This document shows, one piece after another, positions 1 through 6,850 of a stretch of DNA of 10,941 nucleotides. Under the pieces are notes generated by a model, which ran no database searches, was not told the DNA's origin, and saw only the letters and a list, made by a program, of their open reading frames with translations. The stretch comes from Anaerolineae bacterium (GTDB lineage Bacteria; Chloroflexota; Anaerolineae; Anaerolineales; UBA4823). A program made the position numbers and the translations under genes. How positions within the stretch are numbered: position 1 is the stretch's first letter; every line of letters begins with the position of its first letter. The stretch spans positions 1-10,941 of the forward strand of contig JAUXFR010000013.1 of the NCBI GenBank assembly GCA_030622805.1, written 5' to 3'.

Positions 1-711
1 AATTATGCACCCTTCAGTGCCACGCTTGACACAAACCATTCCCACAGACGTCTGAAGCAGACTCTTTACTGCATCAATACCGTCTTCCCCTCCGGTTACG
101 GAATGGATTTCATCTATCGTTAGTAGAAGGATATTGCTGGACGAGAGTATCTCCTGCACCTGTTCTTCAGGTATATGCACCATATCAGGTCCGGGATCAA
201 AGAAGACCGTAACGCCGATTTGCTGCGCATATCTCATGGCTGACAACGCTGCATCAGCCAGACGCTGCTCTCGAAATGTATAACCGGAGGCAAAGACAGC
301 GCTGCAGGCATTGATCAAAATCTTCCAATGTGAAGGGAAGCCGATCGTTGGTCCAACACCATACCCACCGAGAAACACATGCTCTCCAGCATCATCCACT
401 AGCACGATAACTGTCGTGCTGCCAGTGTCTTCCTGAATTAACACGCCCTCGACATTAACCCCCTGTTCATCCAGGATATCCACAATCGCACTGCCGAACA
501 TGTCGTCACCGATCGTTCCCAACGCAACCATATCCATATCGAGACGGGAACCAGCGATCAGAAAATTACCTGCACCACCCGGCTCAAATTTAATCTGGTG
601 CACAATTTGATGGACATCCGGTACAACAGGCAGGTGGGGGATGGTCACGATCAGATCAGCGACCAGATCACCAACTGAAGCGACACGAAATCTATGATTT
701 TCGCCAGCCAT
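1..711 (-). CDS. PfkB/ribokinase-family sugar kinase, partial (C-terminus beyond window)
   Basis: This is an open frame of 237 codons from an ATG at 711 to the window edge with no stop, so the C-terminal third lies outside. I translated it directly. It shows the PfkB fold: Gly-Asp near the N-terminus (residues 14-15), the substrate-binding EPGGAGN at 43-49, the GTIGDD motif at 65-70, FDPGPD at 171-176, a TIDE-type segment and the VKRGTEG strand at 228-234. The ATP/catalytic motif (DTxGAGD) would follow off the edge and cannot be checked. Family members transfer the ATP gamma-phosphate to a sugar or nucleoside hydroxyl in the cytoplasm. It begins 10 bases after the stop of the preceding kinase, with only a weak AGGA upstream, so it is probably the last or near-last gene of the same operon. 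Its substrate loop differs from that of its neighbour (PGGAGN against PGGSVAN), so the two are not recent copies. Substrate unknown. Confidence 0.9.
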   Translation of the reverse strand, partial: MAGENHRFRVASVGDLVADLIVTIPHLPVVPDVHQIVHQIKFEPGGAGNFLIAGSRLDMDMVALGTIGDDMFGSAIVDILDEQGVNVEGVLIQEDTGSTTVIVLVDDAGEHVFLGGYGVGPTIGFPSHWKILINACSAVFASGYTFREQRLADAALSAMRYAQQIGVTVFFDPGPDMVHIPEEQVQEILSSSNILLLTIDEIHSVTGGEDGIDAVKSLLQTSVGMVCVKRGTEGCII

Positions 712-721
712 TATTTCAGGT

Positions 722-1711
722 TCATCCTAATAATTCCAGGACCTCTTCAGTCCAGGACCTGACATCCATATCATCTTTCAGATGCAGTTGTTCCTGGAGG
801 AGCGAAACCACTTCATCCCTTCCAGGTAGTGCAGAACCACATCCCCAGACTGTCGTAGCCAGCGCGCCCAACGCATTCGCTAATAATCCCGAAGCTGCAA
901 GACTCAACCCCTGCATCCATCCGAACAGCAATCCGGCACAAAAGGCATCACCTGCACCGGTAGTATCGACGGAGACCACCTCATAACCAGGCAGCGTATG
1001 GCGATTATTCGCATCCGCAACCAGGCAACCCGCAGATCCTAGTTTTAGACCCACAACTTCCACTCCTCGCAAAAGCAATTCGTCGGCTGCGCTTCCTGGT
1101 GTGGTCTTGTGGACAAGTCTTTGCGCCTCCTCCATGCTTAAGATGATATGGCTGAGGGACGGCAGCAGCTCCACCAGATCACTCGCGATTCGTATGGCTG
1201 GTTCGACGCCAATATCCATGGAAATACCCAATCCTGCAGTAAGCGCGAAATCCAATGCGCGCCTGGTCGCTACTTTTTGCGGAGATTCAAGCAGGTTATA
1301 GGAGGAGATATGGAGCAAACGAGCACCAGAAAATATCTGCGAGCTGATCTCGGCACTTGATTTGCGAATATTAGCACCACGGTAAGAGAACATCGTACGT
1401 TCCCCATCTCGGGTAACCGGGATGAAGATCAACCCGGTCGAGTCGTGTGGATCGCGCGACACTTCGCTGACATCAACACCGACGTTGGTGATCGGCTGCA
1501 TGGCGATATCAGCCCAGTGGTCATCTCCAGTACGTCCAATTATCTTAGTCGACATACCCAGTTTGGCGAGCACAATCACCGTATTCGCCACAGAACCCCC
1601 CGGGCGCAGTGTTACCTGTTCAGCCATTGCGTCTCCCCCGGGATCAGGGAACTGCGGAATCGACATCAACACATCGACATTGATATCGCCAAAAAGCACA
1701 ACCTCACTCAT
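722..1711 (-). CDS. PfkB/ribokinase-family carbohydrate or nucleoside kinase
   Basis: This is a complete 329-residue cytoplasmic kinase, close to the usual 300-330 of the family. What is seen: FGDINVDV at residues 7-14, the substrate-binding PGGSVAN at 37-43, RTGDD at 60-64, MDIG at 165-168, a GLKLGSAG strand at 221-228, and the catalytic/anion-hole signature DTTGAGDAF at 249-257, with Asp255 as the expected base. The last ~25 residues form an acidic tail past the fold. The family phosphorylates ribose, 2-keto-3-deoxygluconate, fructose phosphates, adenosine or pseudouridine. The sequence alone does not say which, but the nucleoside importer upstream favours ribose or a nucleoside. It starts 13 bases after the TrpF-like stop, without a clear Shine-Dalgarno, so it is probably read by coupling within the operon. 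A second, divergent PfkB kinase follows 10 bases after its stop. Confidence 0.93.
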   Translation of the reverse strand: MSEVVLFGDINVDVLMSIPQFPDPGGDAMAEQVTLRPGGSVANTVIVLAKLGMSTKIIGRTGDDHWADIAMQPITNVGVDVSEVSRDPHDSTGLIFIPVTRDGERTMFSYRGANIRKSSAEISSQIFSGARLLHISSYNLLESPQKVATRRALDFALTAGLGISMDIGVEPAIRIASDLVELLPSLSHIILSMEEAQRLVHKTTPGSAADELLLRGVEVVGLKLGSAGCLVADANNRHTLPGYEVVSVDTTGAGDAFCAGLLFGWMQGLSLAASGLLANALGALATTVWGCGSALPGRDEVVSLLQEQLHLKDDMDVRSWTEEVLELLG

Positions 1712-1723
1712 AAAATACGGTTC

Positions 1724-2395
1724 TCAGACACATGCATTCCGTACAGCCTCTGCAAATCTTTTTATTTTATTCATATCCTTTTCGACAGGGCTGTTTGCTA
1801 AATTGGTGCCGGTATTCGAGTCTACGCCAGCAGGTTGCACAATTTCTATCGCCTGTTTTACATTTTCCGGGGTCAAACCGCCGGCAAGAATGACCGGGAT
1901 TTCTACAGATTCGACAATTCGACGGCTGACCTTCCAATCATGAGTCCTTCCAGTAGCACCTACACCAGGCAGTCCAGGGACTTTTGTGTCAAGCAGCAGG
2001 TAATCACTTACGGGTGAAAAAGTTCGCGCCATTCGGATTGATTCTTCACCCGCAACCGGGATCGCTTTCATCACCTTCACCTGTCCAGCCAAATGGTCTC
2101 TGAGTGTACCCATCGTTTCTACATCCAGGTCTAACGGATCGGTAGATATATGCAGGATGTCAGGGTTAACCGCATTCACCATACGCACGATTTCATCAAT
2201 TTCGGTCGCCATGGTTAATGCCACGCTGCTCACATGCGATGGAAGCGCTGCTGCCAATCGGCGTGCCTGACCGAATCCCAGTTCTCCATGAACCTGACCA
2301 TAACGACCGACTATGAAACCGATCTGGTCGACTCCGACCTCAACGGCTTCTAATGCCTCTTCAATTTCACAAAAAGTATAGATTTGAACGATCAT
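1724..2395 (-). CDS. TrpF-like (phosphoribosylanthranilate isomerase fold) protein, probably not TrpF
   Basis: This 223-residue single-domain TIM barrel has the length of TrpF. Family hallmarks that are seen: VDQIGFIV at residues 22-29, LLLDT at 133-137 with Asp136 in the place of the TrpF general acid, the phosphate-loop GATGRTHDW at 146-154 (TrpF: GGTGxxFDW), and LAGGLTPENV at 170-179. What is missing: the N-terminal KxCG containing the catalytic Cys is QIYT here (residues 4-7), and the Ser-Pro-Arg that contacts anthranilate after strand 2 is absent. The C-terminal VDvSSGvE is altered to VDSNTGTN. No tryptophan gene is nearby. It lies between a deaminase and two sugar kinases and starts on a TGATG overlap with the deaminase stop. 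I infer an aldose-ketose or Amadori-type isomerase acting on a phosphorylated pentose or N-riboside. A true bifunctional TrpF is unlikely. The start has no Shine-Dalgarno; coupling explains it. Confidence 0.8.
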   Translation of the reverse strand: MIVQIYTFCEIEEALEAVEVGVDQIGFIVGRYGQVHGELGFGQARRLAAALPSHVSSVALTMATEIDEIVRMVNAVNPDILHISTDPLDLDVETMGTLRDHLAGQVKVMKAIPVAGEESIRMARTFSPVSDYLLLDTKVPGLPGVGATGRTHDWKVSRRIVESVEIPVILAGGLTPENVKQAIEIVQPAGVDSNTGTNLANSPVEKDMNKIKRFAEAVRNACV

Positions 2396-3732
2396 CAGGC
2401 TGGATACGTAGCGATGCGCTTTCCCGGGACTCGCTGGCTCAACCGTTCCAGACGGGCTGACACTTCTCTTTTGACAAGCTCTTTGTCAATGGTGAGTAAT
2501 TTGCCGTCCGAGAGTAATATTTTGCCATCACAGATAACGGTATGAACATCGCTGCTGCGAGAAGAATAGACCAGGTTTGCCGCCGGGTCATAGCGTGGGA
2601 AGGTATGCACACCATCCTGGCGAATGAGCACAATGTCAGCGAGCTTCCCCTCCCTGATATCACCAAGCCGGTCCGCCATCCGAACGACCTGGGCGCCGCC
2701 ATGGAAGGCAATCTCCAACGCCTCTCGGACGGGCATGCTAGTCGAGTCATGCGCCAGGTCTTTCTGGGTCAATACCATCAAACGCAGTTGCTCGAGGATG
2801 TCCAGCGTGTTGCTGCTTACAGCGCCGTCTGTAGCCAGCCCGATGGGGATACCTGCTTCCCGGAATCTCGATATTGGCGTAATACCCATACCTAGCTTCA
2901 GATATGTCTTCGGGGCATGTCCGATCCCTGTAGGATAATGCGACATTAATTCGATGTCCTGTTCAGTGGCATACAGACAGTGTGCCAGAATGGTAGGCAC
3001 TTCAAAAACGCCGGAATCCTCTAACATCTGGACCGGTGTGATCCCATGTTCCTGCAAGCTCAATTCGACCTGCTCAGCCGTCTCTGAAACGTGCGTGTGT
3101 ATGCCGACGCCCAGATTCTGAGCTTTCCGTGCCGACATGCGTAAAAATTCGGGGCTCGTTGTGTAAGGTGCGTGAGGTGCAAGCCAGGTTGTGATTCGAC
3201 CATCCGCTTTCCCCTGCCAGCTCGCTACAAAGGCACAGGTTTGATCCAGCTTTTCTTCCCCCTCGTGCCCAAAGACCGCCCATGCCAGGTTCGCCCGCAT
3301 ACCCGCCATCTCAACCGCGCTGGCAACCTCACCCATGTAGAAGTAGTGATCCGCCACATACGTAACACCCACCTCGATCATTTCTGCCAGACCCAGGAGG
3401 GCGCCCCAGTACACATCTTCTGGAGTGAGGTTCGATTCCAATGGCCAGATATAGTCATTAAACCAGGCAGATATTGGAACATCCTCCGCCAGTCCTCGGA
3501 AGAGCACCATTGGTACATGCGCGTGGGTATTGATCAGACCTGGGATCGCCAGCAAACCATCGGCTTGGATAACTTTGGCAGCCTGTTCCGATCGCTCACA
3601 GTTCGTTGGTTCGACTGCAATTATATTCTGCCCCTGAATGGCAATATCGTAATGAGTAGCGATCTCAATTTGGTCATCGCCGAGAAGTAAGACATCACAA
3701 TTGTGAATTAGTAGATCAAACAGTTCATTCAT
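2395..3732 (-). CDS. amidohydrolase, MTA/SAH/adenosine-deaminase type (ATZ/TRZ family)
   Basis: This is a 445-residue cytoplasmic metal hydrolase of full family length. It has an N-terminal beta-sandwich, a TIM barrel, and a C-terminal return to the sandwich (GDIREGKLADIVLI at 357-370). Metal and catalytic motifs seen: NTHAH at 68-72 (His70, His72), APHAPY at 185-190 (His187, substrate contact in MTA/SAH deaminases), HTHVSE at 212-217 (His214 as metal ligand, Glu217 as proton shuttle), AHC at 250-252 and TDG at 301-303 (Asp302). The family removes ammonia from adenine nucleosides such as methylthioadenosine, S-adenosylhomocysteine and adenosine, and relatives act on triazines or guanine. The importer context favours an imported purine nucleoside. 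GHAPKTYLKL replaces the common HNPxSNLKL, so specificity may be shifted. It overlaps the stop of the ADP-ribosylglycohydrolase-like gene by 8 bases and has no Shine-Dalgarno of its own. The exact substrate is unproven. Confidence 0.88.
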   Translation of the reverse strand: MNELFDLLIHNCDVLLLGDDQIEIATHYDIAIQGQNIIAVEPTNCERSEQAAKVIQADGLLAIPGLINTHAHVPMVLFRGLAEDVPISAWFNDYIWPLESNLTPEDVYWGALLGLAEMIEVGVTYVADHYFYMGEVASAVEMAGMRANLAWAVFGHEGEEKLDQTCAFVASWQGKADGRITTWLAPHAPYTTSPEFLRMSARKAQNLGVGIHTHVSETAEQVELSLQEHGITPVQMLEDSGVFEVPTILAHCLYATEQDIELMSHYPTGIGHAPKTYLKLGMGITPISRFREAGIPIGLATDGAVSSNTLDILEQLRLMVLTQKDLAHDSTSMPVREALEIAFHGGAQVVRMADRLGDIREGKLADIVLIRQDGVHTFPRYDPAANLVYSSRSSDVHTVICDGKILLSDGKLLTIDKELVKREVSARLERLSQRVPGKRIATYPA

Positions 3733-4753
3733 TTTCTGCCAATCTTGCTATTCCATCCGCCACACTATCAAAATCCAGCTCCGGGTTCACCTGCCTCAAC
3801 TTCTGGATGTCCTGATCATCAAAAACTTCAACACCGCGCCAGGCGCCGGCAATAGCACAGGCCATCGCAGCGATCGTATCGGCGTCTCCGGAAAGCGCAG
3901 CGGCGTATATGGCTGCCTGCTTTGGGTCACCTTCAGCCATCACAAGCACACCAAACGCTGCCGGGACAGATTCCGGAATCGCCAGGCTGGTGCCGATCAT
4001 CTCATACAGTTCCTGAATCCGTTCTCTAAGGGGGAACGCAGACCGCGCGATATCAACTGCCAGGGTAATCCGCCGTGAAACTGACGCTCCCATCCAGCGA
4101 TGCCCATAAGCCCTGCCGATATCTGCGGCCTCTCTACCAGCCTGGACCAGTTCATCCAGGGTTGAACCGGGTTTCATTGCTACTGCGATAGCGCCAGCTA
4201 CTGCGGCCGCACCGGAAATTGCGACATCCGTATTATGCGTAGGCGTACAGGCAATCCGGGCGTCTTCAACGGCAGCCAGCAAATCTCCGGGATGCATCAA
4301 ACCGATCGGAGAAATTCGCATCGCTGCACCGTTGGTGTCACCGAAACGTCCAGTTATGGATAGATCTTCACCACGCTTGATCGCCTGCACCGCCCGGCGA
4401 GTCGAAGGACCCACATAAGGGCAATCATCACCACCAATACGGTCATACCAGTTAACGATCGCGCGCGCTGCGCCTTCGACAGTAACCTCACTATCCTGTA
4501 TCACAGCTTCAGCAAGGGAGAAAGCCTGTTCCGTGTCATCCGTCACGCGACCTGCTGGTAATCCCGAATGCACGGGGTGATCATCCGGACCCGGGAGGAA
4601 TTCAGTGATCCAACCACCGTACTTCTCCCAGGTATCCTGAGGTGTTAACATCGCAGGCATCGCCCAGGCATCACCCAGCGCCTGACCGTATAAACCGCCT
4701 AATATTCGACTGAACATATCAATCTGATCCCGCCTCAGCAGTTTTGGTATCAT
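3725..4753 (-). CDS. ADP-ribosylglycohydrolase (DraG/ARH) family protein
   Basis: With the start chosen at 4753 this is a 342-residue all-alpha hydrolase. Seen: GGLYGQALGDAW near the N-terminus, TDDTE at 71-75 (first pair of metal ligands), GDTNGAAMR at 138-146, and SGDADTIAA from 288 (second metal-binding aspartates). The Mg-dependent active site therefore looks intact. Known members cleave the N- or O-glycosidic bond at C1 of ADP-ribose linked to proteins or DNA. Many bacterial members are uncharacterised and sit in sugar operons. Here it follows a nucleoside importer and precedes a deaminase, so I infer that it hydrolyses a small N-riboside rather than a modified protein. The frame is open to a further ATG at 4789, but the ATG at 4753 has AAGGAG six bases upstream and overlaps the permease gene by 35 rather than 71 bases. 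An ATG at 4717 is the other alternative, with a poorer ribosome site. Confidence 0.9.
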   Translation of the reverse strand: MIPKLLRRDQIDMFSRILGGLYGQALGDAWAMPAMLTPQDTWEKYGGWITEFLPGPDDHPVHSGLPAGRVTDDTEQAFSLAEAVIQDSEVTVEGAARAIVNWYDRIGGDDCPYVGPSTRRAVQAIKRGEDLSITGRFGDTNGAAMRISPIGLMHPGDLLAAVEDARIACTPTHNTDVAISGAAAVAGAIAVAMKPGSTLDELVQAGREAADIGRAYGHRWMGASVSRRITLAVDIARSAFPLRERIQELYEMIGTSLAIPESVPAAFGVLVMAEGDPKQAAIYAAALSGDADTIAAMACAIAGAWRGVEVFDDQDIQKLRQVNPELDFDSVADGIARLAENE

Positions 4754-5702
4754 CAATTTCTCCTTCCTGGAAGCGTCGCAGACGTTCACGCTGCTTCGCT
4801 TGCCGGCGAAGGCTGTAGATCACTAATGCAATCACTGTGGCAGCATAGGGGATCATCTGCACCCACTGCGGTGGAATGTCCAACGATCCAAACTGGTTCG
4901 CCAATGCATCTGCAAAACCGAATATGATCGAAGCGATCGTTGTACCCAGCGGTGTACGACCTCCTAAGAATACCGCTGCTAAAGCGATGAAGCCGCGTCC
5001 GGCAGTCATGTTATTCTGAAACAGAGTCAGATACGCCATCGAGAGGCTGAGCCCGCCCAATGAAGCGAAGAAACCACTCAAAGCGATGGCGATAGCTTGG
5101 GTACGCTTGACGTTGATGCCTACCGATTCTGCTGCAACCGGGTTTTCACCAACGGCTCTGAGATGGACGCCCATAGGTGTTTTATACAGGAAAACGTATA
5201 CCAGCCCGGTAAAGATAAACGCCAGATAGGTAAAGATATTGTGTCCACTAAAGATCGTTCCCAACCACGGAATGCTGTCTATGAAGGGGATCGTAACGGT
5301 GGGTACCGCCCCACTCGCCAGGGTAGAGGAGTTGCCTTTGTCACCCGTGAGGATGAAGAGCAAGAAGATCGTCCCACCCGCGGCCATGATATTGAGCGCG
5401 ATGCCCGCCAGTATAATATCTGTATCCAAATAAAGGTGAAACAGCGCCAGTAACAGGGCATATAAAATACCAACCACCATACCCGCTAAAACACCTAACC
5501 AGACATTGTGAGTGTATGCACTTACAATCACACCCGCAAATGCAGATACCAGCATGATCCCTTCCAGGGCGATGTTAATTACACCCGCCAGGTCAGATAT
5601 CAAACCACCCAAAGCAGGGAGGATGATTGGGGTGCTGATTCGTAAAATACTGGCTATGAAAAGGGGACTCAAAATCCCTCGGATAACGACGTCAATAGGC
5701 AT
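4719..5702 (-). CDS. nucleoside ABC transporter permease 2 (YufQ/NupQ-like, BPD_transp_2 family)
   Basis: This is a 327-residue integral membrane protein with about eight to ten hydrophobic segments. It carries the family signature LAGVINIALEGIML at residues 38-51 and the cytoplasmic coupling loop GENPVAAESVGI at 185-196, where the ATPase docks. An arginine/lysine-rich, then acidic, hydrophilic tail of about 30 residues closes it. Together with the upstream permease it would form the heterodimeric channel of a BMP-type importer for purine nucleosides. Members of this group resemble branched-chain amino acid and ribose permeases, but two dissimilar permeases, a double ATPase and a BMP lipoprotein point to nucleosides. 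It starts on a TGATG overlap with permease 1, with GGAGG at 5709-5713 six bases before the ATG. Its last 35 bases carry the start of the ADP-ribosylglycohydrolase-like gene, tying importer and enzymes into one transcript. Confidence 0.93.
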   Translation of the reverse strand: MPIDVVIRGILSPLFIASILRISTPIILPALGGLISDLAGVINIALEGIMLVSAFAGVIVSAYTHNVWLGVLAGMVVGILYALLLALFHLYLDTDIILAGIALNIMAAGGTIFLLFILTGDKGNSSTLASGAVPTVTIPFIDSIPWLGTIFSGHNIFTYLAFIFTGLVYVFLYKTPMGVHLRAVGENPVAAESVGINVKRTQAIAIALSGFFASLGGLSLSMAYLTLFQNNMTAGRGFIALAAVFLGGRTPLGTTIASIIFGFADALANQFGSLDIPPQWVQMIPYAATVIALVIYSLRRQAKQRERLRRFQEGEIDDTKTAEAGSD

Positions 5703-6850
5703 CAGTCTCCTCCTTTCGCTGGAATAACTTCCGCATCAGCAGGCGGATCTCCATTTCTTTGGGCACGATTTGTCCGAATTCTTTTTTGAATCATTGGCAT
5801 AATCCGTTCAGCAGTAACCAGCAGAATGATGACAGCCTGAATGACCAGCACCATCTCGCGTGACATGTCCGAGGTGCGCTCCATCACGTCAGCTCCAGCG
5901 CGCAAGTAGCCGTAAGCCAGACCTGTAAATGGAATTAATAAGGGGTTATTGCGTGCTAAAATCGCAACAATGATACCCTCAAAACCCAAACCGAATGTGA
6001 TATTGAGGATCAACTTACGATGGATACCACCAGCCACGTGTGCACCAGCCAAACCGGCTAAGATACCGCTGACAGCCATGGCAAGCACAATTGTCCTTTT
6101 GGTGTTGATACCGCCATAGCGAGCAAACTTGATATTAGCCCCCACCATACGCAGTTCGTACCCGAATGGCGTATGGTACATCAGGTAGTAAACCACAACC
6201 GTAGCGATGATCATCAGATAGAGTGCGATCGAGATGTTGGTCTGCTGCATAAATAGGGTGCGAAGCTCACCCAGGAAGGGGATTGGTGGGAAAAATGTCG
6301 GCATCGTTCCTTCCGCTGTAAATGTTGCGGAGGCTGTGTAACCCGCATCTGGCGGTTTGATGCTGTACGTAAGCAACCACTCATATATTTTTAGAGCGAT
6401 GACATTGAGCATCAGTGTTGACACGATCTCATTCGCATCAAGATAAGCCTTCAAATATCCCGGTATGAGTCCCCACAGAAAACCAACCACCATAGCAGCC
6501 ATAATTGCTAGAGGGATACGCAGATAACCAGGCAGCGGAACGAAAAGCGCAACTGCTCCTGCCGCCAGCGCCCCAAGCACCATCTGACCTTCCTGACCCA
6601 GACTGAATAATTCGGCCTTGAAGACCAGAGCAACAGCCAGACCAAGGAAAATCAACGTGATTGATTCCTCGATCCAGTCTCCGAATCGGTTGAGTTTGGT
6701 AAGAGGACCAAATAGAAAAGATTTGTATGCGCCGATCGGATCATCACTGACTAAAACAGTGATTATAAAACCCAGTGTCAGAGCCACAGTGATTGCGATC
6801 AAGACTCGCAGGAGTTCTCGCATCGCGGAAGACTGCAGTACCTTCTTCAT
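5702..6850 (-). CDS. nucleoside ABC transporter permease 1 (YufP/NupP-like, BPD_transp_2 family)
   Basis: This 382-residue membrane protein is the longer of the two permeases. Seen: an N-terminal cytoplasmic stretch, a first membrane segment at about residues 12-34, the conserved AELFSLGQEGQM at 79-90, NEIVSTLMLNVIA at 140-152, a periplasmic or extracellular insertion at about 162-200, and the ATPase-coupling loop GANIKFARYGGINTKRT at 237-253, followed by paired hydrophobic helices. A basic, hydrophilic C-terminus ends it. Its role is the import channel for nucleosides, paired with permease 2. It begins with a classic ATGA overlap with the ATPase stop codon and has GGAGG at 6858-6862, seven bases before the ATG. 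No key motif appears lost. Confidence 0.93.
   Translation of the reverse strand: MKKVLQSSAMRELLRVLIAITVALTLGFIITVLVSDDPIGAYKSFLFGPLTKLNRFGDWIEESITLIFLGLAVALVFKAELFSLGQEGQMVLGALAAGAVALFVPLPGYLRIPLAIMAAMVVGFLWGLIPGYLKAYLDANEIVSTLMLNVIALKIYEWLLTYSIKPPDAGYTASATFTAEGTMPTFFPPIPFLGELRTLFMQQTNISIALYLMIIATVVVYYLMYHTPFGYELRMVGANIKFARYGGINTKRTIVLAMAVSGILAGLAGAHVAGGIHRKLILNITFGLGFEGIIVAILARNNPLLIPFTGLAYGYLRAGADVMERTSDMSREMVLVIQAVIILLVTAERIMPMIQKRIRTNRAQRNGDPPADAEVIPAKGGD

Noticed and set aside
735..760. Two direct copies of a 10-base word (TCCAGGACCT), 16 bases apart
   Set aside because: They lie within the coding end of the kinase and arise from similar codons; there is no sign of a mobile element or binding-site array.
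1422..1943. Plus-strand open frame of 173 codons
   Set aside because: It lies antisense across the kinase and TrpF-like genes, which have clear family motifs; it has no recognisable domain or ribosome site.
1724..2395. Annotation as tryptophan-pathway phosphoribosylanthranilate isomerase
   Set aside because: The catalytic Cys motif and anthranilate contact are missing, and no tryptophan gene is nearby.
3172..3690. Plus-strand open frame of 172 codons
   Set aside because: It is a shadow of the amidohydrolase, whose metal-binding motifs are intact on the other strand.
4754..4789. ATG at 4789 as the start of the ADP-ribosylglycohydrolase-like gene
   Set aside because: It would overlap the permease gene by 71 bases without a good ribosome site; the ATG at 4753 has AAGGAG at six bases.
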